This document shows, piece by piece, positions 25,202 through 32,824 of a stretch of DNA of 64,000 bases. The DNA comes from Algibacter lectus. GTDB taxonomy: Bacteria > Bacteroidota > Bacteroidia > Flavobacteriales > Flavobacteriaceae. The stretch covers positions 62,001-126,000 of the forward strand of contig NZ_FOLN01000001.1 in NCBI RefSeq assembly GCF_900112395.1, in the 5' to 3' direction. Both the position numbers and the translations under genes were made by a program. How positions within the stretch are numbered: the first letter of the stretch is position 1; every line of letters begins with the position of its first letter. The notes under the pieces were generated by a model. The model was not told the origin of the DNA and made no database searches. It saw nothing but the letters and a program-made list of their open reading frames with translations.

Positions 25202-26020
25202 ATGATTAAAACTAAAAATCTAATGCAACAAGTAACAATCAATTTTTCCATTTTATTCATCTTACTTTTCTCTGTAACAAGTTGTAATAAACCTGAGGAA
25301 AAAGCTTCTTCTGATAAAAAAACAAAAAATGAAGTTTTAGTTTTAGGCACAATACACGGTGGGCACCTTACCGATAGTGTTTACAATATAGATTATCTCC
25401 AAAAGTTAATAACAGAAATAAATCCAGATTATATATTAACCGAGATTCCTCCAAAGGCATTTAAAACCGCCATGGACGGGTTTAAAAGAGACGATAGTAT
25501 TTCGGAACCTCGTACCATGCGTTTCCCTGAATATGTTGATGTTATTTTTCCGTTATCAAAGAAAATGAAGTTTGAAATTATACCAACAGCTGGATGGACA
25601 AAATATATGGCAGCCGAACGTGGGGCCAAATTAAGAGCCATTCGCCAAGACACTTCGAGAGCTGATGATTGGGCTGAATATGTAAAAGGAAATAAACTTT
25701 CAGATTCATTATATTTGGCTAGTGGTAAAGTAAATAATCCATACTTTATCCATACAAATGAATATGATAGCATTCAAGATATAAGCCTGCAAACGTATAA
25801 TAAATTGTTTAATGATGAGCTTGGCCTTGGTGGCTGGGAAAATATTAATATCGCACATTATTGGAATATTGAAAAGGCTTTAGAAAAACACCGCTATCAA
25901 GGAAAACGCATACTAATTACATATGGCGCCGGACATAAAGGTTGGTTTTTAAAGGAATTACGTAAACGTGATGATATTGAATTATTAGAGATGAAGCCTT
26001 TTTTAGATGCTATTGAATAA
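25202..26020 (+). CDS. TIKI/TraB-like lipoprotein (DUF5694-type)
   Basis: 272 residues. A lipoprotein signal ends at SVTSC (Cys28). Then come hallmarks of the TIKI/TraB/EreA-ChaN superfamily: VLGTIHGGH (metal-binding His pair, about residues 48-56), DYILTEIPPKAF (conserved Glu) and, near the end, ITYGAGHKGWFLKELRK (GxxH). This superfamily includes metal-dependent proteases and hydrolases. The protein is probably anchored in the envelope, facing the periplasm or the surface. Substrate unknown. The 287-base gap before it shows no gene. Confidence 0.75.
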   Translation: MIKTKNLMQQVTINFSILFILLFSVTSCNKPEEKASSDKKTKNEVLVLGTIHGGHLTDSVYNIDYLQKLITEINPDYILTEIPPKAFKTAMDGFKRDDSISEPRTMRFPEYVDVIFPLSKKMKFEIIPTAGWTKYMAAERGAKLRAIRQDTSRADDWAEYVKGNKLSDSLYLASGKVNNPYFIHTNEYDSIQDISLQTYNKLFNDELGLGGWENINIAHYWNIEKALEKHRYQGKRILITYGAGHKGWFLKELRKRDDIELLEMKPFLDAIE

Positions 26021-26220
26021 AAAGAAGTTATTGAAACAGAATGGTTAAAGCCAAGCATTGTGATTTATGCGAAGTTTTAAAAGAAATTTAAATACAGGCT
26101 TACCTTGTGACCTAACTTATAAAAAACCTGAGGCTTAATATGCTTATCTCATTTAAATTAATTAAATTAGTTATTCACTCAAGTACGGGTAAAATCTATT
26201 TATAAACTAAAAATTAAACC

Positions 26221-26445
26221 ATGGAAAAGACTTCGATAATACTTTTAGCAATAAGCCTTTTTGTAGTAATTACTTTTCTGTATTGGAGATTAACTCGTGC
26301 TTATGCCGAAAAGGAATACGGTAATAACATGTGGAAACAATGGGAAACACGGACTTTCTATTGGCAAGGTGCTCTATACTTTAGTGGAGGACTTACGGTT
26401 GCCTTAATTTTCGTGTTAAAATCGGCAAGTGTCTTAACATTTTAA
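26221..26445 (+). CDS. Small two-helix membrane protein
   Basis: 74 residues. Two transmembrane helices (IILLAISLFVVITFLYW and GALYFSGGLTVALIFVLK) flank a polar stretch with NNMWKQWETRTFYWQ. I do not recognise the family. It has a clear ATG and precedes another small membrane-protein gene (26467) by 21 bases, so the two are probably co-transcribed. Function unknown. Confidence 0.65.
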   Translation: MEKTSIILLAISLFVVITFLYWRLTRAYAEKEYGNNMWKQWETRTFYWQGALYFSGGLTVALIFVLKSASVLTF

Positions 26446-26466
26446 TACATGAAAATCTCTTAAACA

Positions 26467-26928
26467 TTGAATATCTCATCCCTATTAAAATCTCACAAAG
26501 AAGAGATTATCTTAAATTTGAGTATTGATGATTTAAAAGAGAAACTCAATGAAGATATAGAAACCTTTCATTTTAGATGGGAATCTGAGACGCGTTTCAT
26601 TATCAGTTTAAAGTTCTCGTTCGGCTCTAGCTTAACTTTCGATACACATTATCATAACACCAAAAGTGACATCATAGCCAAAGGGAATTTAACCAAATTA
26701 TCTAGTTTAAAAACAAAAATATCTTTAGAGACTAAAAGTAGATATTGGTTATTATTTTTACTTTGCCTCCCCATACTTATGCTAATAATAGATTTATGGT
26801 TGCAAATAGGCATTTTTATACCAGCTTATTTTATTTTCCCTGTAGCCTTTTTAATCCTCACAAAGGTGATTCAGCATGAGTATAAACGGTTAATAATAAA
26901 TTTTAAAACTTATCTAGATCAAAATTAG
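26467..26928 (+). CDS. Hypothetical membrane protein (TTG start)
   Basis: 153 residues read from a TTG codon (NISSLLKSHKEEI); no in-frame ATG lies nearby upstream. The N-terminal ~90 residues are a soluble alpha/beta domain (FHFRWESETRFIISLKFSFGSSLTFDTHYHN). Two transmembrane helices follow (WLLFLLCLPILMLIIDLWL and FIPAYFIFPVAFLILTKV), then a basic tail. The family is not recognised. It is probably the second gene of a pair and ends at a strong bidirectional terminator. Confidence 0.6.
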   Translation: MNISSLLKSHKEEIILNLSIDDLKEKLNEDIETFHFRWESETRFIISLKFSFGSSLTFDTHYHNTKSDIIAKGNLTKLSSLKTKISLETKSRYWLLFLLCLPILMLIIDLWLQIGIFIPAYFIFPVAFLILTKVIQHEYKRLIINFKTYLDQN

Positions 26929-26933
26929 AAAAC

Positions 26934-26968
26934 AAAAAAACGGTAAGAGTTTCCTCTTACCGTTTTTT
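26934..26968. terminator. Bidirectional terminator between the membrane-protein pair and dps
   Basis: ACGGTAAGAG and CTCTTACCGT pair around TTTC, with A- and T-runs on the two sides. Confidence 0.9.
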
Positions 26969-26988
26969 TTTCTAGCAATTTTTATTTT

Positions 26989-27480
26989 CTATTTAAACGT
27001 TTTTAAAGACGAACGTAACATCCAAGCCATTTGCTCATGCATTTGCATAATACCGGTAATAAAATCGGCTGTACCTTCATCGTTATGTGCTTCGGCGTTG
27101 TCGCCAATATTTTCTCTTATAAATTTTATCACTGTTTCGTGATCTTCTAATAAAACCTTCATAAAACTAGCACTATCATTAGTGTCTGGTCCGTTTTCTT
27201 TCAATTCAGAAAGTTCTATAAACTGTTGCATACTTCCTGGCGAATAAAAGCCTAACATACGGATACGTTCTGCAACTTCGTCAATGGTATTTTCTAGTTT
27301 TCCATATTCTTCTTCAAAGAACACATGCTTACTATGAAAATCAATTCCTTCAACATTCCAGTGCGCGTTTCTGTATTTAGTATACATTACATATTCATCG
27401 GCAAGTAGTTGCTTTAACATTTCTACTACTGCTTTTCTATTATCTTTCTTAATGCCTATGGCTGCTGTTGTTGTTTCCAT
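26989..27480 (-). CDS. dps: Dps-family ferritin-like DNA-protection protein
   Basis: 163 residues. Ferroxidase-centre residues are visible in RNAHWNVEGIDFHSKHVFFEEEYGKLENTIDEVAERI (His, His, Asp and Glu across the dimer interface); the C-terminus is MHEQMAWMLRSSLK. Dps dodecamers bind DNA, oxidise Fe2+ with peroxide and protect starved or stressed cells. It is a single gene with terminators on both sides. Its promoter (27510-27544) shares the GCGTTAAT-N20-ATCTTT architecture with the YtxH operon, which ties it to the stress set. Confidence 0.95.
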   Translation of the reverse strand: METTTAAIGIKKDNRKAVVEMLKQLLADEYVMYTKYRNAHWNVEGIDFHSKHVFFEEEYGKLENTIDEVAERIRMLGFYSPGSMQQFIELSELKENGPDTNDSASFMKVLLEDHETVIKFIRENIGDNAEAHNDEGTADFITGIMQMHEQMAWMLRSSLKTFK

Positions 27481-27509
27481 TTTCTTTTATTTTTTTTATG
27501 TTTATAGTA

Positions 27510-27544
27510 TAAAGATACTAGTAACCAGCAGTTTCAATTAACGC
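27510..27544 (-). promoter_or_regulatory. Shared stress-type promoter, site 6 (GCGTTAAT-N20-ATCTTTA)
   Basis: On the minus strand, GCGTTAAT (27544-27537), 20 bases, then ATCTTTA (27516-27510), 30 bases before the dps start. It is the same box and spacing as at 11630-11664. Confidence 0.65.
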
Positions 27545-27565
27545 TAAACATTTAATAATTAGCGC

Positions 27566-27606
27566 TAAAAAATTAAGCCTTTAGAACAGTAAATTTTTCG
27601 GCTTAA
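27566..27606 (-). terminator. Terminator of the ArsC-fold/AsmA-like operon
   Basis: TTAAGCC (27573-27579) and GGCTTAA (27600-27606) pair. On the minus strand the stem is followed by a T-run. Confidence 0.65.
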
Positions 27607-27614
27607 GTCTCAAC

Positions 27615-28721
27615 TTACTTTTTGTTATCTTCCTTTTTGCTTGCTTTTTCGGCATCTTCAAAATTAATATCATTATCTACAACACCTTTAAAAGCTTCTA
27701 TCCATCCGTTTTTAAAGACGTTATAAATACTTGGCCATACTTTGGTCTTCACTTGGTTTAAATCGCCAGACAAGGGCACCTTTGTTGCTAAGGTATTATT
27801 GCCTTTATTTTTAAGAACAAACTTAAAAAAGCCTACAAAACCTTCCCAAAGCGTGTTTAAAAAACTGTCTTGTTCGGCACTTATTAATTTAGAATCTTTC
27901 AGTAATGGTTTTACATAACCAGTTAAAAAACCATCGGCAATGGCTATTTCGCTAAACACATTAAAACTACCCTCAGCAAAATCGATACCTGCGTAATAAT
28001 TAGTAAAATCGTTTAAAGCCGTTACAGAAGCATCTTCCAAAGAAAACGATACATCCATATCTGGAATTTGCTTTACTAAATCCATTTTTCCGTTTAAGGT
28101 AAAACGACCTTCCCCAATAGACATGGCAGTAGCATTAATTTCCGAAGGCAATTCGCGCTCAGTACGTTCTACATTTCTAAGGTTGGTGGCGTTTAACTGA
28201 ATTTGGTTTAAATTTAAATCGATATTTGGGTCGGCAGTAAGTTGCACAAAGGCTGCTTTACCATCTATAATTTTAAGATTATTAATATCAATAGGCACCA
28301 AATCTGTTAAGGCTTTGGTCCAATCGTCAATATCTGGATCGGCGGCTTCATCTTTTTGTTGATCTTCAAAAACATAAATAAACTGAGGACTCGTCATTAT
28401 AATTTCACTCACTACTCTACCCTTAAGTAAAGAGCGCCATTCTATAGAAATATCTGTTTCGGCTAACTTAATAAATGGCACTTCAGAGCCTGCATCTATC
28501 TTATTTAAATATAAATTATGAATTACATAAGCACCACGAAAAAGTGAAATATCAATATCTGAAACCTGACCATAATACCCAGGAATATCAGCAAGTACGT
28601 TGTTTACATACTTTTTAACCATAAAAGGTAATAATATTCTAAACAAGATTAAAACACCAATAATAATCACTGGTATGGTATATCGTTTTTTCCTCAAGCC
28701 TCTGTTTTTCTTCTTTTCCAT
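27615..28721 (-). CDS. AsmA/DUF748-like membrane-anchored envelope protein
   Basis: 368 residues. A basic start and one transmembrane helix (IPVIIIGVLILFRILLPFMV, about 16-35) are followed by a long beta-strand-rich periplasmic part: ISLFRGAYVIHNLYLNKIDAG, TDISIEWRSLLKGRVVSEIIM, NDFTNYYAGIDFAEGSF. This is the DUF748/AsmA-like pattern of repeating-beta-groove proteins involved in lipid transport or outer-membrane assembly. It is the third gene of an operon with another such protein and an ArsC-fold protein. Molecular role not proven. Confidence 0.75.
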   Translation of the reverse strand: MEKKKNRGLRKKRYTIPVIIIGVLILFRILLPFMVKKYVNNVLADIPGYYGQVSDIDISLFRGAYVIHNLYLNKIDAGSEVPFIKLAETDISIEWRSLLKGRVVSEIIMTSPQFIYVFEDQQKDEAADPDIDDWTKALTDLVPIDINNLKIIDGKAAFVQLTADPNIDLNLNQIQLNATNLRNVERTERELPSEINATAMSIGEGRFTLNGKMDLVKQIPDMDVSFSLEDASVTALNDFTNYYAGIDFAEGSFNVFSEIAIADGFLTGYVKPLLKDSKLISAEQDSFLNTLWEGFVGFFKFVLKNKGNNTLATKVPLSGDLNQVKTKVWPSIYNVFKNGWIEAFKGVVDNDINFEDAEKASKKEDNKK

Positions 28722-28731
28722 GTGTTATGTT

Positions 28732-30198
28732 TTATTTTTTTCCGTTGCCAACTACTGTATTTTTAAGCCCATCTTTAGTGTTTAACCATAAATAGTTGAA
28801 AAATGACTTTGTTCTATCGCGTTCCACAGCAATATCTCCATATCTATAGCCGTTGGCATCAGTTTTAGAGCCATCATTGGTTAAAATATTAACTAAGGCA
28901 CTAAGTGTTTTATTAATACCCAATTGGTCTTCATCTAAGATAGAGAATTTAAAATCTTCATACTTCATTTTCATGTCTCCCGTAGATTTAAAATTGTTAC
29001 CATGTATGGTAAAATACATTTCATGAATGCGACCTAAGGCTCTTACATTAGCTTGAGATTCTAAAAACGGATTAATTGTTTCAGCTTCCAAATCGGTTAA
29101 AACAGCCGATGCATTAAAAGAATCGGCGGCATCTTTAGTATTAAAATCCCAATTAAACAATATTGGTGCTTTACCCATAAGTTTTGCTTGCACTTTAATG
29201 TCAGTTTTTTCAGTATTAGTGTTAGAAACATTGTTCATTTCTGCATCGAGATCTTCAAAAGAAATAGATACCGGGTCGATATCTAAATCTACTTTTTCAG
29301 AATAAAATACATTAGCATTTTTAATAAAAAAAGATTCAATATTTAGTTTTATAGGAAGGCTTTCAAGCCGTGTACCATAAAGTGTTTTTACTGTAAAATC
29401 GTCTGCTATTAGTTTATTTCTATAAAGATGTAATTCGGAATTATTTAAATTGAAACGCTCTACAGAAACTGCAAAACTATCTTTAGCTGTTCCCAATTCT
29501 AAAGCTTCAAAATTTCCTTGAGGAACTTTAAAATCGACATAATCACGCTCCACAGTTAATCGTTTAGAAAGTGCTTCTTTATCATATTTTGAAGCGATTG
29601 ATAAATCTTCAAACTTTAAATTATTTTCTTTAAATGAAAGACTTGCCACCTTCAATGCTTCAAAACGACTTAAATCTAAATACAGTTCTTGCAACTCGGC
29701 ATCTAAGGTTTCATAATTAAAAGGGATTTTATTCTGAAGCATTTCCTTGTCTGTTTTCACATCAGATATATTAAAGGATAACTCATCTACGGAAAAATGT
29801 ACATCATCTGTATCTTCTTTATACGTTGTGATTTTTGCGTTTTTCACTTCAATATTATCGGCTTCAAATCGCTTATCTTTATAAAGTGGCCAATATGCAA
29901 CATCGGTAATTTTTAAAAATTCTGCAGTTGCTAAAATCTCTATCTTTTCAGTTATTTCATTTAAAGTCTTTAAGTTCAAATTATGAAATTCAACCGACCC
30001 TAAAAGGATATTGATATCCAAATCATCATAAGTTAACTTCACGTTTTTAGGCGTTTTATCACTTATGGCTTCTGTTAAAGCGTATTTTCCATAAACCTGT
30101 AAACCTAATAAACATAGCAACAATATAATAGCGACCCCAAGCAATACTTGGGGCCATTTTTTATGTATTGTTTTTGTTTTATATTCTGTTTTAGGCAT
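28732..30198 (-). CDS. AsmA/DUF748-like membrane-anchored envelope protein
   Basis: 488 residues. It has an N-terminal transmembrane helix (VLLGVAIILLLCLLGLQVYG), then a long beta-rich domain with the typical DIxxLxGxxxxxNLxL repeats (YDDLDINILLGSVEFHNLNL, LELGTAKDSFAVSVERFNL). The C-terminal part resembles the 368-residue protein that follows it (FNYLWLNTKDGLKNTVVGN). Its start overlaps the end of the ArsC-fold gene by eight bases, so they are translationally coupled. It is probably periplasmic and inner-membrane anchored, with a likely role in envelope lipids. Confidence 0.75.
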   Translation of the reverse strand: MPKTEYKTKTIHKKWPQVLLGVAIILLLCLLGLQVYGKYALTEAISDKTPKNVKLTYDDLDINILLGSVEFHNLNLKTLNEITEKIEILATAEFLKITDVAYWPLYKDKRFEADNIEVKNAKITTYKEDTDDVHFSVDELSFNISDVKTDKEMLQNKIPFNYETLDAELQELYLDLSRFEALKVASLSFKENNLKFEDLSIASKYDKEALSKRLTVERDYVDFKVPQGNFEALELGTAKDSFAVSVERFNLNNSELHLYRNKLIADDFTVKTLYGTRLESLPIKLNIESFFIKNANVFYSEKVDLDIDPVSISFEDLDAEMNNVSNTNTEKTDIKVQAKLMGKAPILFNWDFNTKDAADSFNASAVLTDLEAETINPFLESQANVRALGRIHEMYFTIHGNNFKSTGDMKMKYEDFKFSILDEDQLGINKTLSALVNILTNDGSKTDANGYRYGDIAVERDRTKSFFNYLWLNTKDGLKNTVVGNGKK

Positions 30199-30631
30199 GG
30201 TCTTCTTCAGTAAATTGTTGGTCTAAAGGTTCTTTGTTTAAGCCTGCACTATCCGGATCAATATATTGTTTAAATTCGGCTGCACTTTTAATTTGCAAAT
30301 AGTTTTCACCATCTATCACAATAGGATATTTTAATAATTGTGGTTCATTCTCTAATATTTTCAACCAATCGTGCTGTTCCATAATTGCTGAATCTTTACC
30401 ATAAGCTTCAATAAAATCGGGATGATCCTTATTTATTAAATCCGATATATTTTTGCCCAAATTACTGGCCAATTCCGCCCATTGCGTTCCGGTAACATTT
30501 GTTTTAGATATATCTACTGCATGTAGTTTTTTCTCAGAAGACTTTACATAAGCATACGTTTGCTTACCTATAGAGTGCTCTGAATGATAATAAATTGTAA
30601 TTTTTCTGTTGTCTGTTGATATCACGCCCAT
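30191..30631 (-). CDS. Cysteine-free ArsC/Spx-fold protein
   Basis: 146 residues. The fold is that of arsenate reductase/YffB-like thioredoxin relatives: KITIYYHSEHSIGKQTYAYV is the first strand and active loop, VDISKTNVTGTQWAELASNLG and DLINKDHPDFIEAYG follow, and LLKYPIVIDGENYLQI is the cis-proline and beta-hairpin part. The catalytic Cys-X-X-S/T loop is replaced by HSEHSIG and the whole protein contains no cysteine, so a redox role is excluded. It heads the AsmA-like operon under promoter site 7. It may be a binding or adaptor protein. Confidence 0.7.
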   Translation of the reverse strand: MGVISTDNRKITIYYHSEHSIGKQTYAYVKSSEKKLHAVDISKTNVTGTQWAELASNLGKNISDLINKDHPDFIEAYGKDSAIMEQHDWLKILENEPQLLKYPIVIDGENYLQIKSAAEFKQYIDPDSAGLNKEPLDQQFTEEDHA

Positions 30632-30649
30632 AATGTTTTAATTTAAGTC

Positions 30650-30684
30650 GAAAGATACCCTGATTCCACTTTTTTAATTAGCGT
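30650..30684 (-). promoter_or_regulatory. Shared stress-type promoter, site 7 (ACGCTAAT-N20-ATCTTTC)
   Basis: On the minus strand, ACGCTAAT (30684-30677), 20 bases, then ATCTTTC (30656-30650), 18 bases before the ArsC-fold start. Spacing is identical to the other sites; one position of the CGTTAA core differs (C for T). Confidence 0.5.
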
Positions 30685-30773
30685 AATCAAATTCTTTTGT
30701 AACTCAAAAGCACGCGCTATCCAACTATCAACGGTACATTAACTATCTTGTGAATACAAAATAAAACAAGGTA

Positions 30774-32195
30774 ATGAACACACTATTATGGACTTTTTAC
30801 GGGATTGTAACCCTTTGGAGCATCATCAGTATTATACTGCATGGCAGCCGACCAACAAAATCATTAAGTTGGTTATTGGCTGTGGTATTATTACCATTTG
30901 CGGGTCCACTACTTTATTATCTATTTGGCGTTAATAGAAGAAAGTTTAAATTTTTCAGGTTGAAGCAAACAGAAAAGCGAAAGCTTTTTGATGAAAAATA
31001 TAAGGACATTCATGAACTAGAAAATAGTGTTGATTTCCATTCAGCAAAAAACAAAAAACTCTCTAAACTTATAGAAAACGGCACACTACTTAAAGCATAT
31101 GCCGGTAATAAAGCAACAGTACTAAACGGCGGTAAAGAAACCTTCGAAAGTATATTTGAAACTTTAGAACAAGCAGAACATTTTATCCATTTGCAATATT
31201 ATATTTTTTCTGAAGGTGAACTTTCAGAACGTTTTTACAACATATTTAAGGAGAAAATTGCAAAAGGTGTCGAGGTGAGATTAATATACGATTCTTTCGG
31301 GAGTTCTTCTTTTCGTGGAAACACCATTAAACGTTTTCGTGATCTTGGGGTGAAAGCTTTCCCTATGATGCCAATTCGTTTTGGAAGTCTTCTATTTACA
31401 TTGAATTACAGAAATCATAGAAAAATGATTATTGTTGACGGAAAAATTGGTTTTACAGGTGGTGTAAATGTAACCGATCAATATATAAAACCTATTTCCG
31501 ATCTTGGCATCTGGAACGATATTCATATTAAGCTAGAAGGTCCTGTAGTGAAGAGTTTACATAGGGTTTTTATAAAAGATTATTATTTTGCTAGTGATGA
31601 AGAGTTACTTCTAAAAGAAAAATATATTCCTAAAATTGAACAAAAAGGAAACCATACTATACAAATTGTAGCTGCCGGACCAGATTCTAAACAGCCAGCC
31701 ATTATGCAGCAATATATAAGTATGATTATGTTGGCCGAAAAATGCATTTGCATTGCCAACCCTTACTTTATACCAAGTACTGCTGTGCTACAAGCTTTAA
31801 AAATTGCAGCATTGAGTGGTATTGAAGTTAGTATACTTGTTCCAAAAATATCCGATTCTAAAATGGCAAAATTAAGTATGTTTTCAAATTTTGAAGAGCT
31901 TCTTGCTGTTGGTGTTAACATATACCTGAGACCCGATTTCTCACATAGTAAAATGATTTTAATTGATGGTGAAATTGCATCTATAGGTTCGGGTAATTTT
32001 GACTACCGAAGCTTCGAACATAATTTTGAAACTAACGCTTTACTTTATGATGTTGAGTTAACCAAGAGCATACAAACAGAGTTTGATACTATTTGCAATA
32101 ATTACATACCATTAGATTACGAGTCTTTTAAAAACAGACCGGTCTGGAAACGTTTACTAGAAGGTATGGCGAAGTTTTTTAGCCCGCTACTCTAA
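30774..32195 (+). CDS. cls: Cardiolipin synthase (phospholipase D family)
   Basis: 473 residues. Two N-terminal transmembrane helices (about 2-19 and 35-50) anchor it to the inner membrane. Two HKD motifs are intact: NHRKMIIVDGKIGFTGGVNV and SHSKMILIDGEIASIGSGNF. It transfers phosphatidyl groups to make cardiolipin from two phosphatidylglycerols. It is divergent from the ArsC-fold/AsmA-like operon and followed within 22 bases by a HELGH metallopeptidase gene. The TATCTTGT sequence upstream resembles a -7 box but lacks the shared box. Confidence 0.95.
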   Translation: MNTLLWTFYGIVTLWSIISIILHGSRPTKSLSWLLAVVLLPFAGPLLYYLFGVNRRKFKFFRLKQTEKRKLFDEKYKDIHELENSVDFHSAKNKKLSKLIENGTLLKAYAGNKATVLNGGKETFESIFETLEQAEHFIHLQYYIFSEGELSERFYNIFKEKIAKGVEVRLIYDSFGSSSFRGNTIKRFRDLGVKAFPMMPIRFGSLLFTLNYRNHRKMIIVDGKIGFTGGVNVTDQYIKPISDLGIWNDIHIKLEGPVVKSLHRVFIKDYYFASDEELLLKEKYIPKIEQKGNHTIQIVAAGPDSKQPAIMQQYISMIMLAEKCICIANPYFIPSTAVLQALKIAALSGIEVSILVPKISDSKMAKLSMFSNFEELLAVGVNIYLRPDFSHSKMILIDGEIASIGSGNFDYRSFEHNFETNALLYDVELTKSIQTEFDTICNNYIPLDYESFKNRPVWKRLLEGMAKFFSPLL

Positions 32196-32217
32196 AGTAA
32201 ACATCGAAATAAAACGA

Positions 32218-32820
32218 ATGAAATTTTTAATTTATATACTAATATTTATGAGTGTAGAATACACAAAAGCACAACACATTATACCCGAAATTATAAAAAA
32301 AGAAGCCACAATTGCGCTAGCTTACTATCCGCAATTAAAAGATACCGAAATAGAGTTTCGCTTTAAAAACGACATCAAAAAATCGACCATGCTGGCGCAA
32401 CCTGTATTTTGCAGTCTTTTAAAAAATCGTAAAAAAAGAAAGTATTTGGTGTTATTGAGTAGAAAGTTTAAAATATCGGGGAAAGAATTTAAAACTACCG
32501 ATGTAGATAGCGATATTTTAATTGGATGGCTTGGCCATGAATTAGGCCATATTTGCGATTACCAAAACCGCAGCAGCCTTAACCTTATTTGGTTTGGTAT
32601 TAGATATTTACTTTCCGATAACCATATTAGAAAAGCAGAACGCACAGCAGACTCTTACGCGGTTTCATCTGGAATGGCAGAATATATTCTAAAAACAAAG
32701 CATTTTATTCTAAATAATGCTGAAATCGAAGAAACATATAAAGCCCGTATTAGAAAATACTATTTAGCTCCAGATGAAATTTTACTGTTAGTGAAAGAAC
32801 GAGAAGCTGTAGAAAACTAA
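32218..32820 (+). CDS. Small M48-like zinc metallopeptidase
   Basis: 200 residues with an N-terminal signal-like segment (1-18). The zinc motif is LIGWLGHELGHICDYQ (HExxH, residues ~108-112) and the third ligand lies in RKAERTADSYAV (ExxxD), as in the M48 family. It is shorter than typical M48 enzymes and has only a weak second hydrophobic segment. It may act in the periplasm on envelope proteins. Co-transcription with cls is likely because the gap is only 22 bases. The specific substrate is unknown. Confidence 0.7.
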   Translation: MKFLIYILIFMSVEYTKAQHIIPEIIKKEATIALAYYPQLKDTEIEFRFKNDIKKSTMLAQPVFCSLLKNRKKRKYLVLLSRKFKISGKEFKTTDVDSDILIGWLGHELGHICDYQNRSSLNLIWFGIRYLLSDNHIRKAERTADSYAVSSGMAEYILKTKHFILNNAEIEETYKARIRKYYLAPDEILLLVKEREAVEN

Positions 32821-32824
32821 TTTC

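Noticed and set aside
30700-30773. Shared stress promoter before cls
   Set aside because: TATCTTGT resembles a -7 box, but no CGTTAA-like box lies 20 bases upstream.
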